From Dokdonella sp. (GTDB lineage Bacteria > Pseudomonadota > Gammaproteobacteria > Xanthomonadales > Rhodanobacteraceae): DNA of 64,000 bases. The position numbers and the translations under genes were made by a program. The notes beneath the pieces were generated by a model. That model worked only from the letters and a program-made list of their open reading frames with translations, was not told the origin of the DNA and ran no database searches. Below are positions 19,854-27,759 of this stretch, one piece after another; the first letter of the stretch is position 1; every line of letters starts with the position of its first letter. The DNA lies in contig JAHCAR010000011.1 of assembly GCA_019634795.1 (NCBI GenBank), positions 58,349 to 122,348 of the forward strand, read 5' to 3'.

Positions 19854-20009
19854 AGCGACAGTATCCCCGTCAATCAGCGGAGCACGTCAGCCAGGGAAGG
19901 AATGGACAGGCGGCGAGGTCCGGGCGGGGTTGCCTAGCGAATCCGCCGTGGATGCGCGCGGGTATGATGGAACGGAACTCTTCGACAAGAATTTTGGGAC
20001 TACCCGACC

Positions 20010-20558
20010 ATGGCAAAGGCGAATCCGCTCCAGGAACAGCTGCTCAAGGCGGGTCTGGTCAAGAAGTCGAAGGTCGCCGAAGTGGCACGCGAGCAGAACA
20101 AGGCACGGCACGCCAGGGGCACGCAACAAGCCAATGAAATACAGCTCGAGGCGGAGCGTGCGCGCGCCGAAAAAGCCGAGCGCGACCGGGCCCTGGCCGC
20201 CGAACACAAGGCAGCGCGTCGGGTTGCCGAACTGGCCGCCCAGGCGCGCCAGATCATCGCGGACAAGAAGGTGCCGTGTTCCGGCGAGATCGAATATCGT
20301 TTCACGGTCGACGGTGCGATCCGCAGCGTGCTCGTCGATGAAGCAACGCGCAAGTTGCTGGCGTCCGGAGCCCTGGTTATCGCGGGTCTGGACGGTCGCT
20401 ACGTGTTGCTGCCACGCTCGGCTGCCGACAAGGTGCGCGAACGCGACGCCGGACTGATCGTGCTCGACCACGGCCAGGACGCCGGCGCCGAGCCTTCCGA
20501 AGCCGAAGACGATGCGTACTACGCCCAATTCAAGGTGCCCGACGACCTCGTCTGGTGA
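20010..20558 (+). CDS. DUF2058 family protein (YaiL-like)
   Basis: The protein has 182 residues. The N-terminus reads MAKANPLQEQLLKAGLVKKSK, and a charged coiled coil follows (about residues 20-85, rich in Ala, Glu, Lys and Arg). A compact C-terminal domain ends in YYAQFKVPDDLVW, matching the E. coli YaiL/DUF2058 pattern. Members are described as nucleoprotein or polynucleotide-associated proteins; the biochemical role is not firmly known. It stands alone between a membrane protein and a convergent regulator. The 171-base downstream gap holds nothing recognised. Confidence 0.85.
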   Translation: MAKANPLQEQLLKAGLVKKSKVAEVAREQNKARHARGTQQANEIQLEAERARAEKAERDRALAAEHKAARRVAELAAQARQIIADKKVPCSGEIEYRFTVDGAIRSVLVDEATRKLLASGALVIAGLDGRYVLLPRSAADKVRERDAGLIVLDHGQDAGAEPSEAEDDAYYAQFKVPDDLVW

Positions 20559-20729
20559 GCCCGGTCAGATTGTTGGCGTCGCGTCGGGGCCATCACTTGA
20601 CACCCGCCTCGCCGGGGACCACCGATCCGCATACCGCGTCGAACCCCAATGGCCGGAGAACGATGGCGCGGAAGAACAGCTCGGAAACAGGATCGCTATT
20701 CCTGGCGCGGTACTTCGACAGCAGCCCGG

Positions 20730-22187
20730 CTAGCCCGCGCGCCGCAGGGCGGCGGCAAATCGTGTCATCGAGGCTGAAATGTCCCCGGCATCAATGACGC
20801 CGTAGCCGAATGTCAGCGCCGGGGCGCCGATGCCGGACATCGCATACTCGGCGACGGATTGCGCACCTGGCGCATGCCGACGCATCGCTTCGAAGATTCG
20901 GCCCTGCAGGTCGGGGTCGCGGATCCGTGCCGCGAGATGAAGGCCGGCCTCTGAAGGAAACGGTTCGAGCCATCGGCTCAAGCGACCCTCGAGCGCGTCG
21001 AGCAGGGCCTCGCGGCGCTCGGCGTAGATCGGTCGCATGCGCCGAACGTGGCGGGCGAGGTGGCCCTCTTCAATGAATGCGGTGAGCACGCTTTGGGTGA
21101 TCTCGTCGCAGTGCGCATCGGTGCATTGCCTGATTGCGACCAGGGTTCGGCGAGCCCATTCTGGCGCGACCACGAAGCCTTTGCGCAAGGACGGAAAAAG
21201 GCTCTTCGAAAACGTGCCGACATAGAAGACGCGGGCGTCGCGGTCGAGGGTCTGGAGTGCGTCGAGGGGGCGGTCGCCGTAGCGGAATTCGCCGTCATAA
21301 TCGTCCTCGATGACCACGCATTGCCGGCGTTCGGCCAGCGCCAGCAAGGCCTGTCGACGCCGCGCCGAGAGCACGACACCGGTCGGCGACTGGTGCGAGG
21401 GCGTCACGCAGATGATGCGTGTGTCATCAGGAATCCGCTCGACGCAAAGGCCCTCGTGGTCGACCGCAACGGGCGCCAGGATCGCGCCGGCGGCGGCAAA
21501 GGCGGCCCGGATCGGCGGATAGCCCGGATCTTCGATCGCAACCCGGGTGCGGCCCGGCTCGACCAGCAGTCGGGCCAGCAGGTCGAAGGCCTGTTGCGCT
21601 CCCGAGGTGACGACGACGTCGTCCGCCCTGCACGACACTGCGCGCGCAAAGGCGACATGGTGCGCGATCGCTTCGCGCAAGCCGGGCAGGCCCTGCGAGG
21701 GCGAATAGAAAAAGCCATGTCGGGACCAGCGACGCTGCGCCCTGGCCGTCAGCCGGCGCCAGACCTCATGCGGGAAAAACCGGTGCTCCGGGATGCCGAG
21801 TCGGAAACACCGTGGCGGCAACTCCCGGGCTTCCGGCGACGGCAGCTCGATTGTTTGCCACAGCGGATTGCGCGGAAATGAAGCCGGCTTCGTGACGGCT
21901 CGAACCCTGTTCAGGCGCTGGCGCCCGACCACATCGGCCACCACCGGTACCGCACCCGAGCGCGGCAGCAGGTAGCCCTCGGCGATCAGCAGATCGTAGA
22001 CCGCGACCATCGTGTTGCGGGCGATTCCGAGCGCCGCCGCCGCCCTCCGGGTCGCTGGCAGGCGAGCCCCGGCGGCGAGCCGTCCATCGAGGATCGCGGT
22101 GCGCAAGCGGCCGTGCAATGTCTGCGTGATCGTGCCGGTGTCACGCTGATCAAGGTTCAGGTCGAATGGAAAAACTGGTTCCATCAT
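20730..22187 (-). CDS. MocR/PdxR-type regulator (GntR HTH + aminotransferase domain)
   Basis: This is the second regulator of this class in the window, about 485 residues. The N-terminal winged helix is seen in LHGRLRTAILDGRLAAGARL and ALGIARNTMVAVYDLLIAEG. The fold-type I PLP domain carries the lysine in VGTFSKSLFPSLRKGF. The start is set at 22187 (MMEPVF) or 22184. The upstream ATG at 22211 falls inside a perfect palindrome (22196-22222), which must be DNA control sequence. It is divergent from the metallo-beta-lactamase-fold/cupin pair at 22327-23661, its likely targets. It probably also represses or activates itself through the palindrome next to its start. Confidence 0.86.
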   Translation of the reverse strand: MMEPVFPFDLNLDQRDTGTITQTLHGRLRTAILDGRLAAGARLPATRRAAAALGIARNTMVAVYDLLIAEGYLLPRSGAVPVVADVVGRQRLNRVRAVTKPASFPRNPLWQTIELPSPEARELPPRCFRLGIPEHRFFPHEVWRRLTARAQRRWSRHGFFYSPSQGLPGLREAIAHHVAFARAVSCRADDVVVTSGAQQAFDLLARLLVEPGRTRVAIEDPGYPPIRAAFAAAGAILAPVAVDHEGLCVERIPDDTRIICVTPSHQSPTGVVLSARRRQALLALAERRQCVVIEDDYDGEFRYGDRPLDALQTLDRDARVFYVGTFSKSLFPSLRKGFVVAPEWARRTLVAIRQCTDAHCDEITQSVLTAFIEEGHLARHVRRMRPIYAERREALLDALEGRLSRWLEPFPSEAGLHLAARIRDPDLQGRIFEAMRRHAPGAQSVAEYAMSGIGAPALTFGYGVIDAGDISASMTRFAAALRRAG

Positions 22188-22195
22188 CTTTGATA

Positions 22196-22222
22196 AATCT
22201 GGATCAAACAATGATCCAGATT
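22196..22222. promoter_or_regulatory. Perfect inverted repeat, likely operator of the MocR-type regulator
   Basis: AATCTGGATCA (22196-22206) and TGATCCAGATT (22212-22222) are perfect 11-base arms separated by 5 bases. The site lies 9 bases upstream of the regulator start on the minus strand and about 105 bases before the divergent gene. Position and symmetry suggest an operator for the regulator itself and perhaps the divergent operon. Binding by this protein is an inference. Confidence 0.7.
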
Positions 22223-22326
22223 ACGCCTAAATTGGGCGACGGGAAATACGGCTTCCGAGCATCGGATCTACCCCTGCGATCGGCGGACCAGCCCGAATAT
22301 TCCGCCATGCGAACCTGGAGCGAGGA

Positions 22327-23139
22327 ATGAACGTGACATGCTTTATTTGCGAGACCTGCGGAACCCAGTTTGCGGCATCCAGCGAACCGCCCGATCAATG
22401 TCCGATTTGCGAAGACGAGCGCCAGTACGTCGGCCAAAATGGTCAGGCCTGGACCACGCACGAGCGGCTTGCGACGTCGCACGGACTGCGTATCGAACAG
22501 GATGCCGGCCTTCTGGGCATCGGCGTTGCCGGGGATTTCGCCATTCCACAGCGCGCACTGCATTTGCCGACGCGAGACGGCAACGTGCTCTGGGAAACCG
22601 TCAGCCTGGTCACCGAAGAAGCCGTTGCCACCCTGAAGGCAAACGGCGGCGTGGACGTGATCGTCATCTCGCATCCGCACTTTTACGCGTCGATGGTGGA
22701 GTGGAGCGAAGCCCTGGGCGGCATACCGATCCTCTTGCATGCCGACGATGCCGAGTGGGTGATGCGGCCGTCGCCGCGCATCGAGTACTGGCGTGGCGAT
22801 CGACATCGACTGCTCGATACGGTGTCCCTGATCCGCTGTGGCGGACACTTCGCGGGTAGCACTGCCCTGCATTGGGCTGATGGCCCACGTGCCGGCGGAG
22901 CGCTGTTTCCCGGCGATGCATTGCAGGTTGCCCAGGATCGCCACCACGTTGCTTTCATGTACAGCTATCCGAACTACATCCCGATGCGACCGGCGGATGT
23001 GCGCGCCATCCGTGAAAGGGTCGCCATGCTCGAGTTCGACGATGTCTATGGCTACACATGGGGCCGCAACATTCTCGGCCATGCCCGGAACGCGGTGGAT
23101 GCCTCGTTCGAGCGCTACCTGCGCGCAATCGCAGCCTGA
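22327..23139 (+). CDS. Metallo-beta-lactamase-fold hydrolase with N-terminal zinc ribbon
   Basis: The 270-residue protein starts with a small Cys4 element (CFICETCGTQF ... CPICED), a rubredoxin/zinc-ribbon-like knuckle. A metallo-hydrolase-like domain follows with ISHPHFYASMVEW, LLHADDAEWVM, CGGHFAGSTALHW, FPGDALQV and a late histidine (ILGHARN). The usual HxHxDH motif is reduced to HPHFYAS, so metal binding is probably altered. It forms a pair with the cupin gene 42 bases downstream and is divergent from a MocR-type regulator. The substrate is unknown. A possible role in metabolite detoxification is only inferred. Confidence 0.75.
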   Translation: MNVTCFICETCGTQFAASSEPPDQCPICEDERQYVGQNGQAWTTHERLATSHGLRIEQDAGLLGIGVAGDFAIPQRALHLPTRDGNVLWETVSLVTEEAVATLKANGGVDVIVISHPHFYASMVEWSEALGGIPILLHADDAEWVMRPSPRIEYWRGDRHRLLDTVSLIRCGGHFAGSTALHWADGPRAGGALFPGDALQVAQDRHHVAFMYSYPNYIPMRPADVRAIRERVAMLEFDDVYGYTWGRNILGHARNAVDASFERYLRAIAA

Positions 23140-23181
23140 CCAGCCCTTCAATCCTTCTGTCCGGAATCCTGGAGCATACCC

Positions 23182-23661
23182 ATGCAACGATCGAATCATG
23201 CCCCGGCCCTGCTGCCGTCACGCTTCATGCCCGCCTGCATCTCGCGCAGCGACGCATTGCCCTGGGTTCCATCGACGACGCCTGGCAAGTCGTCGAAGCT
23301 GTTGCGGTTCCTGCCGGACGACAGCGGTTTTGTCGAATTGCTGCGCATGGAGCCCGGCGTCGCCATGCCGCTGCATCGCCACACCGGTGCCGTACACGCA
23401 TGGAATCTAAGCGGTAGCCGAAAGCTGTGCACCGGAGAGGTGATCGGACCCGGTGACTACGTGTTCGAACCGCCCGGCAATGAAGACTGGTGGAAGATCG
23501 TCGGCGACGAGCCGCTGCATGCCCTGGTCATCGTCATGGGCGAAGTCGAGTTCCTCGGACCGGGTGGCGAAGTCCGCGCACGCGCCTCGGCGAAATCGCA
23601 GCGCGAGGCCTACGAGGCCCATTGCCGCGAGCATCAGCTGGTCGTGCAGGCGCTCATGTAG
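23182..23661 (+). CDS. Cupin-domain protein (2,4'-dihydroxyacetophenone dioxygenase-like)
   Basis: A 159-residue single-domain cupin. The metal-binding motif is visible as MPLHRHTGAVHAW (His-x-His and a later His), then GDYVFEPPGNEDWW, then the second motif around PLHALVIVMGEVEF. The pattern SKLLRFLPDDSGFVELLRME resembles the 2,4'-dihydroxyacetophenone dioxygenase and ChrR-type cupins. It probably binds Fe or Zn. It follows the metallo-hydrolase by 42 bases and is likely co-transcribed with it. True dioxygenase activity is not shown by the sequence alone. Confidence 0.72.
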   Translation: MQRSNHAPALLPSRFMPACISRSDALPWVPSTTPGKSSKLLRFLPDDSGFVELLRMEPGVAMPLHRHTGAVHAWNLSGSRKLCTGEVIGPGDYVFEPPGNEDWWKIVGDEPLHALVIVMGEVEFLGPGGEVRARASAKSQREAYEAHCREHQLVVQALM

Positions 23662-23841
23662 CGTTGAGCGACGAGGCCCGGTGCTCGCGCGAGTACTGCC
23701 TGCAGATCACAACGATCGTTGCCACTGCACATTGCCGCGTAGCCTGCGTGCAGTCAGAGAAGACCTTGGGTGGAACGAAGCCTCGATACAGGATGGGTGG
23801 GCTGGGCGCTGTCGCTTCCTGCTTGAACGGCAGCCTCCCTT

Positions 23842-24495
23842 TCACGGTTCGCCGGTGGGCTCGACCGTGCCCGGGGGAAGCAGGTCTTCGAGGAAGAAGG
23901 CGGACAGCTCCGAGCGGCCGCCGAGGCCCGATTTCAGATAGATCGCGCTGGACTGCACGCGCGCGGTCTTCTCCGAAGTGCGCCGGGCTGCCGCGATTTC
24001 CTTCAGGCTCAGGCCCTTGAGCAGGAGGAAGGCGACCTCCTGCTCCGCTGCGGACAACTGCCACTGGTCCATTTGCAGGCTGATCGAGCGCGATAGCCCG
24101 TCCAGATACCGCTTCGATCCCGCGCGCCATGCCTCGGCCTGCTTCCTGAAGGCCGAGAAGTCCCGATCCTGGGCAGCCAGTCGCTTGCGCAATTGCCAGG
24201 CGCCACGCAGCAGGCGGAAGGCACCGAAGCATGCGACCACGGCGACCATGGCCTCGGCCAGGACGTGCCACGCGGCGACGCCCTGGCGCTGGTCGACCAG
24301 CAGGTCAATACCCGCCAGCAGCGCAATCAGGGCGAGCACGCCCGCGATGAGGGCGCGCTCGCCGATCTGCAGAGGGCCTTCCGCGGACCCTGCGCGGTCG
24401 TCGGCCTCGGTCTGCGCGGTCGGCCTGGTCGCGTGCCTGTCAGTCACGATCGTGATCGTCTCCGTCTCCGTCGCTGTGGCCGTCTGCATGTTCAT
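23842..24495 (-). CDS. LuxR-type HTH protein with two membrane segments
   Basis: About 217 residues. A Thr/Glu-rich start is followed by two hydrophobic helices (ALIAGVLALIALLAGIDLLV and MVAVVACFGAFRLL). Then come a basic/coiled stretch and a C-terminal LuxR-like HTH (LSAAEQEVAFLLLKGLSLKE, TARVQSSAIYLKSG). It looks like a membrane-anchored transcription regulator. The start is uncertain. The ATG at 24495 overlaps the upstream cytochrome gene by 56 bases, while a GTG at 24447 overlaps its stop by only a few bases and would suit translational coupling. A role in regulating the cytochrome gene it follows is an inference. Confidence 0.72.
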   Translation of the reverse strand: MNMQTATATETETITIVTDRHATRPTAQTEADDRAGSAEGPLQIGERALIAGVLALIALLAGIDLLVDQRQGVAAWHVLAEAMVAVVACFGAFRLLRGAWQLRKRLAAQDRDFSAFRKQAEAWRAGSKRYLDGLSRSISLQMDQWQLSAAEQEVAFLLLKGLSLKEIAAARRTSEKTARVQSSAIYLKSGLGGRSELSAFFLEDLLPPGTVEPTGEP

Positions 24496-25180
24496 GCTCG
24501 TTTTCGCCCAATTGCAGGGTCGTGCCGAACAGGTTCAGGCTGCGCGTCTGCGCATCATAGTGCTGCAGCAGGTATCCCATGAACAGTCCGGTCAGAATGA
24601 CGAAGGCCAATCCTGCCAGCGGGACAGCGCGTACCGGTTGCTGATCTTCGGCCGATGCCTGCTTCTTGCCCGTGATCATGCTGGTTTGCAGATGGTCGCG
24701 GTGCCGCAGCACGTGCGCCGCCACGCCGGCAATGTGCAGGAGGACCACGACCAGGAATGCATGGGCCAGGATCTCATGCGTCTCCTCGAGCCAGCCGCTT
24801 TCGGAACCGGTGGCCATCAGGTAGCCGGTGACGCCCAGCCCCAGTCCGAGACCTACCATCGCAACCGCGGCCCAGCTCGAGGCCGGGTTGTGGCCGATCC
24901 AGCGCCGGCTGGCGGATGAAAACATGCCCTTGAAGTAGGCCAACAGCTGTACCGGGTTCAAGGCAAGGTCGCCGAGACGCGCATGGCGCGTTCCGACCAG
25001 CGACCAGACGATCCGCAGGATGATCACGAACACCATGCCGATACCGGCGAGCATGTGCAGCGAAAACCGGGCCGAGTCGTCGTCGACCAGGTTGGCGATC
25101 GCATAGGCGGTGATGAAGAAGCCGGCAAACAACCAATGGAAGAGGCGCGTCGGCAAATCGTAGACAAGCACCTTGCGCAT
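24440..25180 (-). CDS. Cytochrome b561-family membrane protein with His/Asp-rich tail
   Basis: A 246-residue di-heme cytochrome b-type protein of the b561/Ni-hydrogenase b family. Candidate heme ligands are the histidines in PTRLFHWLF, FSLHMLAG, ETHEILAH and LLHIAGVAAHVLRH. About five membrane helices are seen. The start is set at 25180 because GAGG lies at a good distance and RKVLVYDLPTRLFHW is the typical N-terminus. After the last helix the protein ends in an unusual tail rich in His, Asp, Glu and Gly (GENEHEHADGHSDGDGDDH), possibly metal-binding. It should carry electrons across the inner membrane; the partner is unknown. The tail coding overlaps the next gene. Confidence 0.83.
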   Translation of the reverse strand: MRKVLVYDLPTRLFHWLFAGFFITAYAIANLVDDDSARFSLHMLAGIGMVFVIILRIVWSLVGTRHARLGDLALNPVQLLAYFKGMFSSASRRWIGHNPASSWAAVAMVGLGLGLGVTGYLMATGSESGWLEETHEILAHAFLVVVLLHIAGVAAHVLRHRDHLQTSMITGKKQASAEDQQPVRAVPLAGLAFVILTGLFMGYLLQHYDAQTRSLNLFGTTLQLGENEHEHADGHSDGDGDDHDRD

Positions 25181-25614
25181 GGAAGGATCCTCGGGAGTGA
25201 TGGTTCCCGAAGCATCCACGGACAAGCGCGGCCCGCCCATAAGGCGAATGACCTAGACCGAGAAAAATCAGTGGGATGAGTCGCTTGGACCTTCTGGATT
25301 GCGCCTGTGTGGCAACACCGCGCTGTGCTGCCCTCGAAATCGGCGCTTGAGCATCGCGCTGTTTACCCGATTGGATCGAACACCGATTTCAGATCTGCAA
25401 GTACCCTGCACGCGGCGCGGCCCTGGCACAGCCCAGGGCGTTCTCGTGCTGGCGCCTGAATGACTGCCAGCAAAACGGGTTCCCCCACACTCTGCCATGC
25501 AAGAATGTTCGAGCGTGCCCTCGTTCGTTACGAGGAGTGGCGCGAGCGGCTCTTTCGGGCCGCATCCGAGCGGTGCAAGAACGCAACCGCCATGAACAAA
25601 CAGGAGAACCGATC
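25181..25614. other. Gap without recognised gene
   Basis: This stretch lies between the cytochrome gene and the DUF1328 gene, which read apart from each other, so it should contain both promoters. I see no convincing gene, repeat or promoter motif. An AGGAG just before 25615 is the ribosome binding site of the next gene. Confidence 0.5.
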
Positions 25615-25785
25615 ATGCTGAAGCTGGCCATCATCTTTGGAATCATTTCGCTGATCTCCGGCGCGCTGGGTTTCACCGGCATATCCGGGGCCAGCGCCGG
25701 TATCGCAAAAATTATTTTTGGGATTTTCCTGTTCCTGCTCGCGCTGGCTGTATTGGCCATTGTGCTCGGAATTGCCGTCTTCTAG
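25615..25785 (+). CDS. DUF1328 small membrane protein (YtjA-like)
   Basis: A 56-residue protein made of two hydrophobic helices: [20 protein letters not shown], then [18 protein letters not shown] and a further hydrophobic end. The size and the [15 protein letters not shown] core match the DUF1328/UPF0391 family, inner-membrane proteins often linked with stress response. The start at 25615 is supported by CAGGAGAACC upstream; the longer frame upstream adds unrelated residues. It is monocistronic as far as can be seen. Confidence 0.88.
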   Translation: MLKLAIIFGIISLISGALGFTGISGASAGIAKIIFGIFLFLLALAVLAIVLGIAVF

Positions 25786-25929
25786 GCGTGCAATCCGGTG
25801 TCCGACCACATGCAGGGCATGCGGCCGCTCGGGTCGTTTTCGTTTCGCCCTCGCTGCGGCCTGAAGTCCAGCCTGGCTTAGGTGCAGGCGGCGATGCTTT
25901 CCCGGTTATCGTTGCTGCCGGGGAGCAGG

Positions 25930-26244
25930 CTAAGACTCGCCGGCCGAGGCGCTATTAACGTTGCCTTCGTCATCCGAGTGGCAAGTCCAGGGCCTCTTGG
26001 TATTGGGCACCCTGATCGAAACCGTGATGCCATCGACCGACTGCACCGCAATGATGTCGAGCTTAGCGACCTCGACATTGGCGGACTTGGCAACGGCTGC
26101 AAGACAGGCATCCTGTGCCGCGGCATGCTCCGTGCCCAGCCTTTGCGAAGCCATGGGGCCCGCGCTGTCGGCGGCATGTGTCGCTGCTGCCAGACCCAGC
26201 ACGCCGAGGATCGATACACAAAAGAGTGAATGCCGGATATACAT
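25930..26244 (-). CDS. Small exported protein of unknown function
   Basis: A 104-residue protein with a signal peptide (HSLFCVSILGVLGLAAATHA, cleavage after AHA-A). The mature part is about 80 residues. It has the pattern ACLAAVAKSAN, then VQSVDGITVSIRVPN, then WTCHSDDEGNV, with two cysteines that could form a disulfide. Small periplasmic proteins with this W-x-C-x-x-D-x-x-G-x-V ending are common in proteobacteria, but I know no defined function. Confidence 0.68.
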   Translation of the reverse strand: MYIRHSLFCVSILGVLGLAAATHAADSAGPMASQRLGTEHAAAQDACLAAVAKSANVEVAKLDIIAVQSVDGITVSIRVPNTKRPWTCHSDDEGNVNSASAGES

Positions 26245-26715
26245 TCGTTTCCCTCCTGCTACATCTGCCTGTTCGGTCGACGAAGTATACGACGATCGAC
26301 CTTGCGATGCCGGACACAGGAATCACCGCCGTGCGTCGCCAGGCGCGTTGTTGAATTGCGCGCGGGTGAGGGTATGAATTTCGGGATTTCGCGCTGGCGC
26401 AGCACAGATGGGGCAGGCCCGAGTCGGGTACGCCAAGGCCTCGAGGTCGCTGCTGGATGTTGCGGACAAATGGGACTTGTCGGCTAAAATCCGGCACACC
26501 GGATTCGTCGCTGCATTCTTGATGCCAGGGTGACCCGGGATGAGTGCCATATTTGCCAAAGCGGAGTATTCCCCGTCCCCGATCAACTGCGCGCTTGTGG
26601 CAGGGTTAAGGGTAGGGCGAGTTCGGACCAGGCATCATCTTCCATCCTTGGCCAGGCCAAGGATGCGGGCAGAACAATGCTCGGTGTGTCCATTTGTCGA
26701 ATGAGTGCGTGATCC
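26245..26715. other. Gap without recognised gene
   Basis: The flanking genes are divergent, so both promoters should be here. I find no convincing gene. All frames contain only short reading frames with unlikely amino-acid composition. No clear promoter or repeat was recognised. Confidence 0.5.
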
Positions 26716-27567
26716 GTGCAACCCGTCAAGCCGATCCATCTCGAGCCCTACGTCGCGACCACCCTGGGTAACGCCGCCGAACGCAGGACGATAACTGCAG
26801 AACAGGTCCAGAGCATCGTGCCGGAACGCTATCCGGTCTATGCGATTGTCGCTACGCCGAAATCAGGTTCGACCTTCCTCGCGAGCGTGCTGGCCAAGTC
26901 GCTGGACCTGCCGCTCATTCCGCTCTGCTACGCGTATTCAAGCAACGAACATGATCTGTACCTGCCCGCGCTCGTGACGGCCACGGCATGCGGTGCGGTG
27001 AGCCAGTTGCACATGAAGGGCACGCCGCACAACGTGCAGTTGCTGAACCTGTTCGGCATCCGCCCCATCGTGCTGACGAGGAATCTGTTCGACTCTATCG
27101 AAAGCCTCGCGCGCGACTTCCGCAAGAAGTGCGAAATGCCCGGTCTGGGGCAGGGCATGAGTGGCTACTCGTTCGCCTGGCTGACCCGTGACGTGGCCGG
27201 CTTCGATGAAGAACGCATGATCGATTTCGTCATCGACTTCGCCATGCCCTGGTACGTCAACTTCTACGTGTCGTGGCAAAACCTTGCGCGCGCCAATGCG
27301 ATCGCGCCGATTTTTCTTCACTATGAAGACCTCATGAAGGACAAGGGCGGCGAGATTTCGCGAATCGTGCGCGAAATCGGTGGAACCGAAGTGCGCCTCG
27401 AAACCGAGGTCCTCGGCCAGGACTTCATCTCCGATGCGAGCACGAGCAACCGTGGAAGCGGTGAATCCGGGCTCGGCCTGAAGTGCCTCAGCAAGGCACA
27501 GGTCGCCGCGGTTCGCCGTCTGCTTTCATACTATCCCGATGCCGATTTCGAGAGTTGGCTTGCATGA
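26716..27567 (+). CDS. Sulfotransferase family protein
   Basis: About 283 residues, probably starting at a GTG at 26716. The PAPS 5'-phosphosulfate loop is seen in VATPKSGSTFLASVL (about residues 45-59). The 3'-phosphate-binding segment is seen in IVLTRNLFDSIESLARDF. A conserved FLHYEDLMKD segment and the end YYPDADFESWLA follow. Such proteins transfer sulfate from PAPS to sugars, lipids or peptides. The substrate is unknown. No sulfate-activation or glycan gene is adjacent. Confidence 0.78.
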   Translation: MQPVKPIHLEPYVATTLGNAAERRTITAEQVQSIVPERYPVYAIVATPKSGSTFLASVLAKSLDLPLIPLCYAYSSNEHDLYLPALVTATACGAVSQLHMKGTPHNVQLLNLFGIRPIVLTRNLFDSIESLARDFRKKCEMPGLGQGMSGYSFAWLTRDVAGFDEERMIDFVIDFAMPWYVNFYVSWQNLARANAIAPIFLHYEDLMKDKGGEISRIVREIGGTEVRLETEVLGQDFISDASTSNRGSGESGLGLKCLSKAQVAAVRRLLSYYPDADFESWLA

Positions 27568-27759
27568 ACGGCGAGGGCAGTGCGGCGCGATGCGCTCTGC
27601 ATTGATCCGCGGACAAACTCGGTTCCGCCCAGGTGTCCGAGCCAATGGCGGCATTCCGGTCGGGTTCGCCGCGAGGTGTGTCGCCAGATCTCCGCGGTGC
27701 CCCGATTGCTGCTCGACCATACCCGCAGCCACCCGGTTGGCGTCGGGAGATCGCACCCA

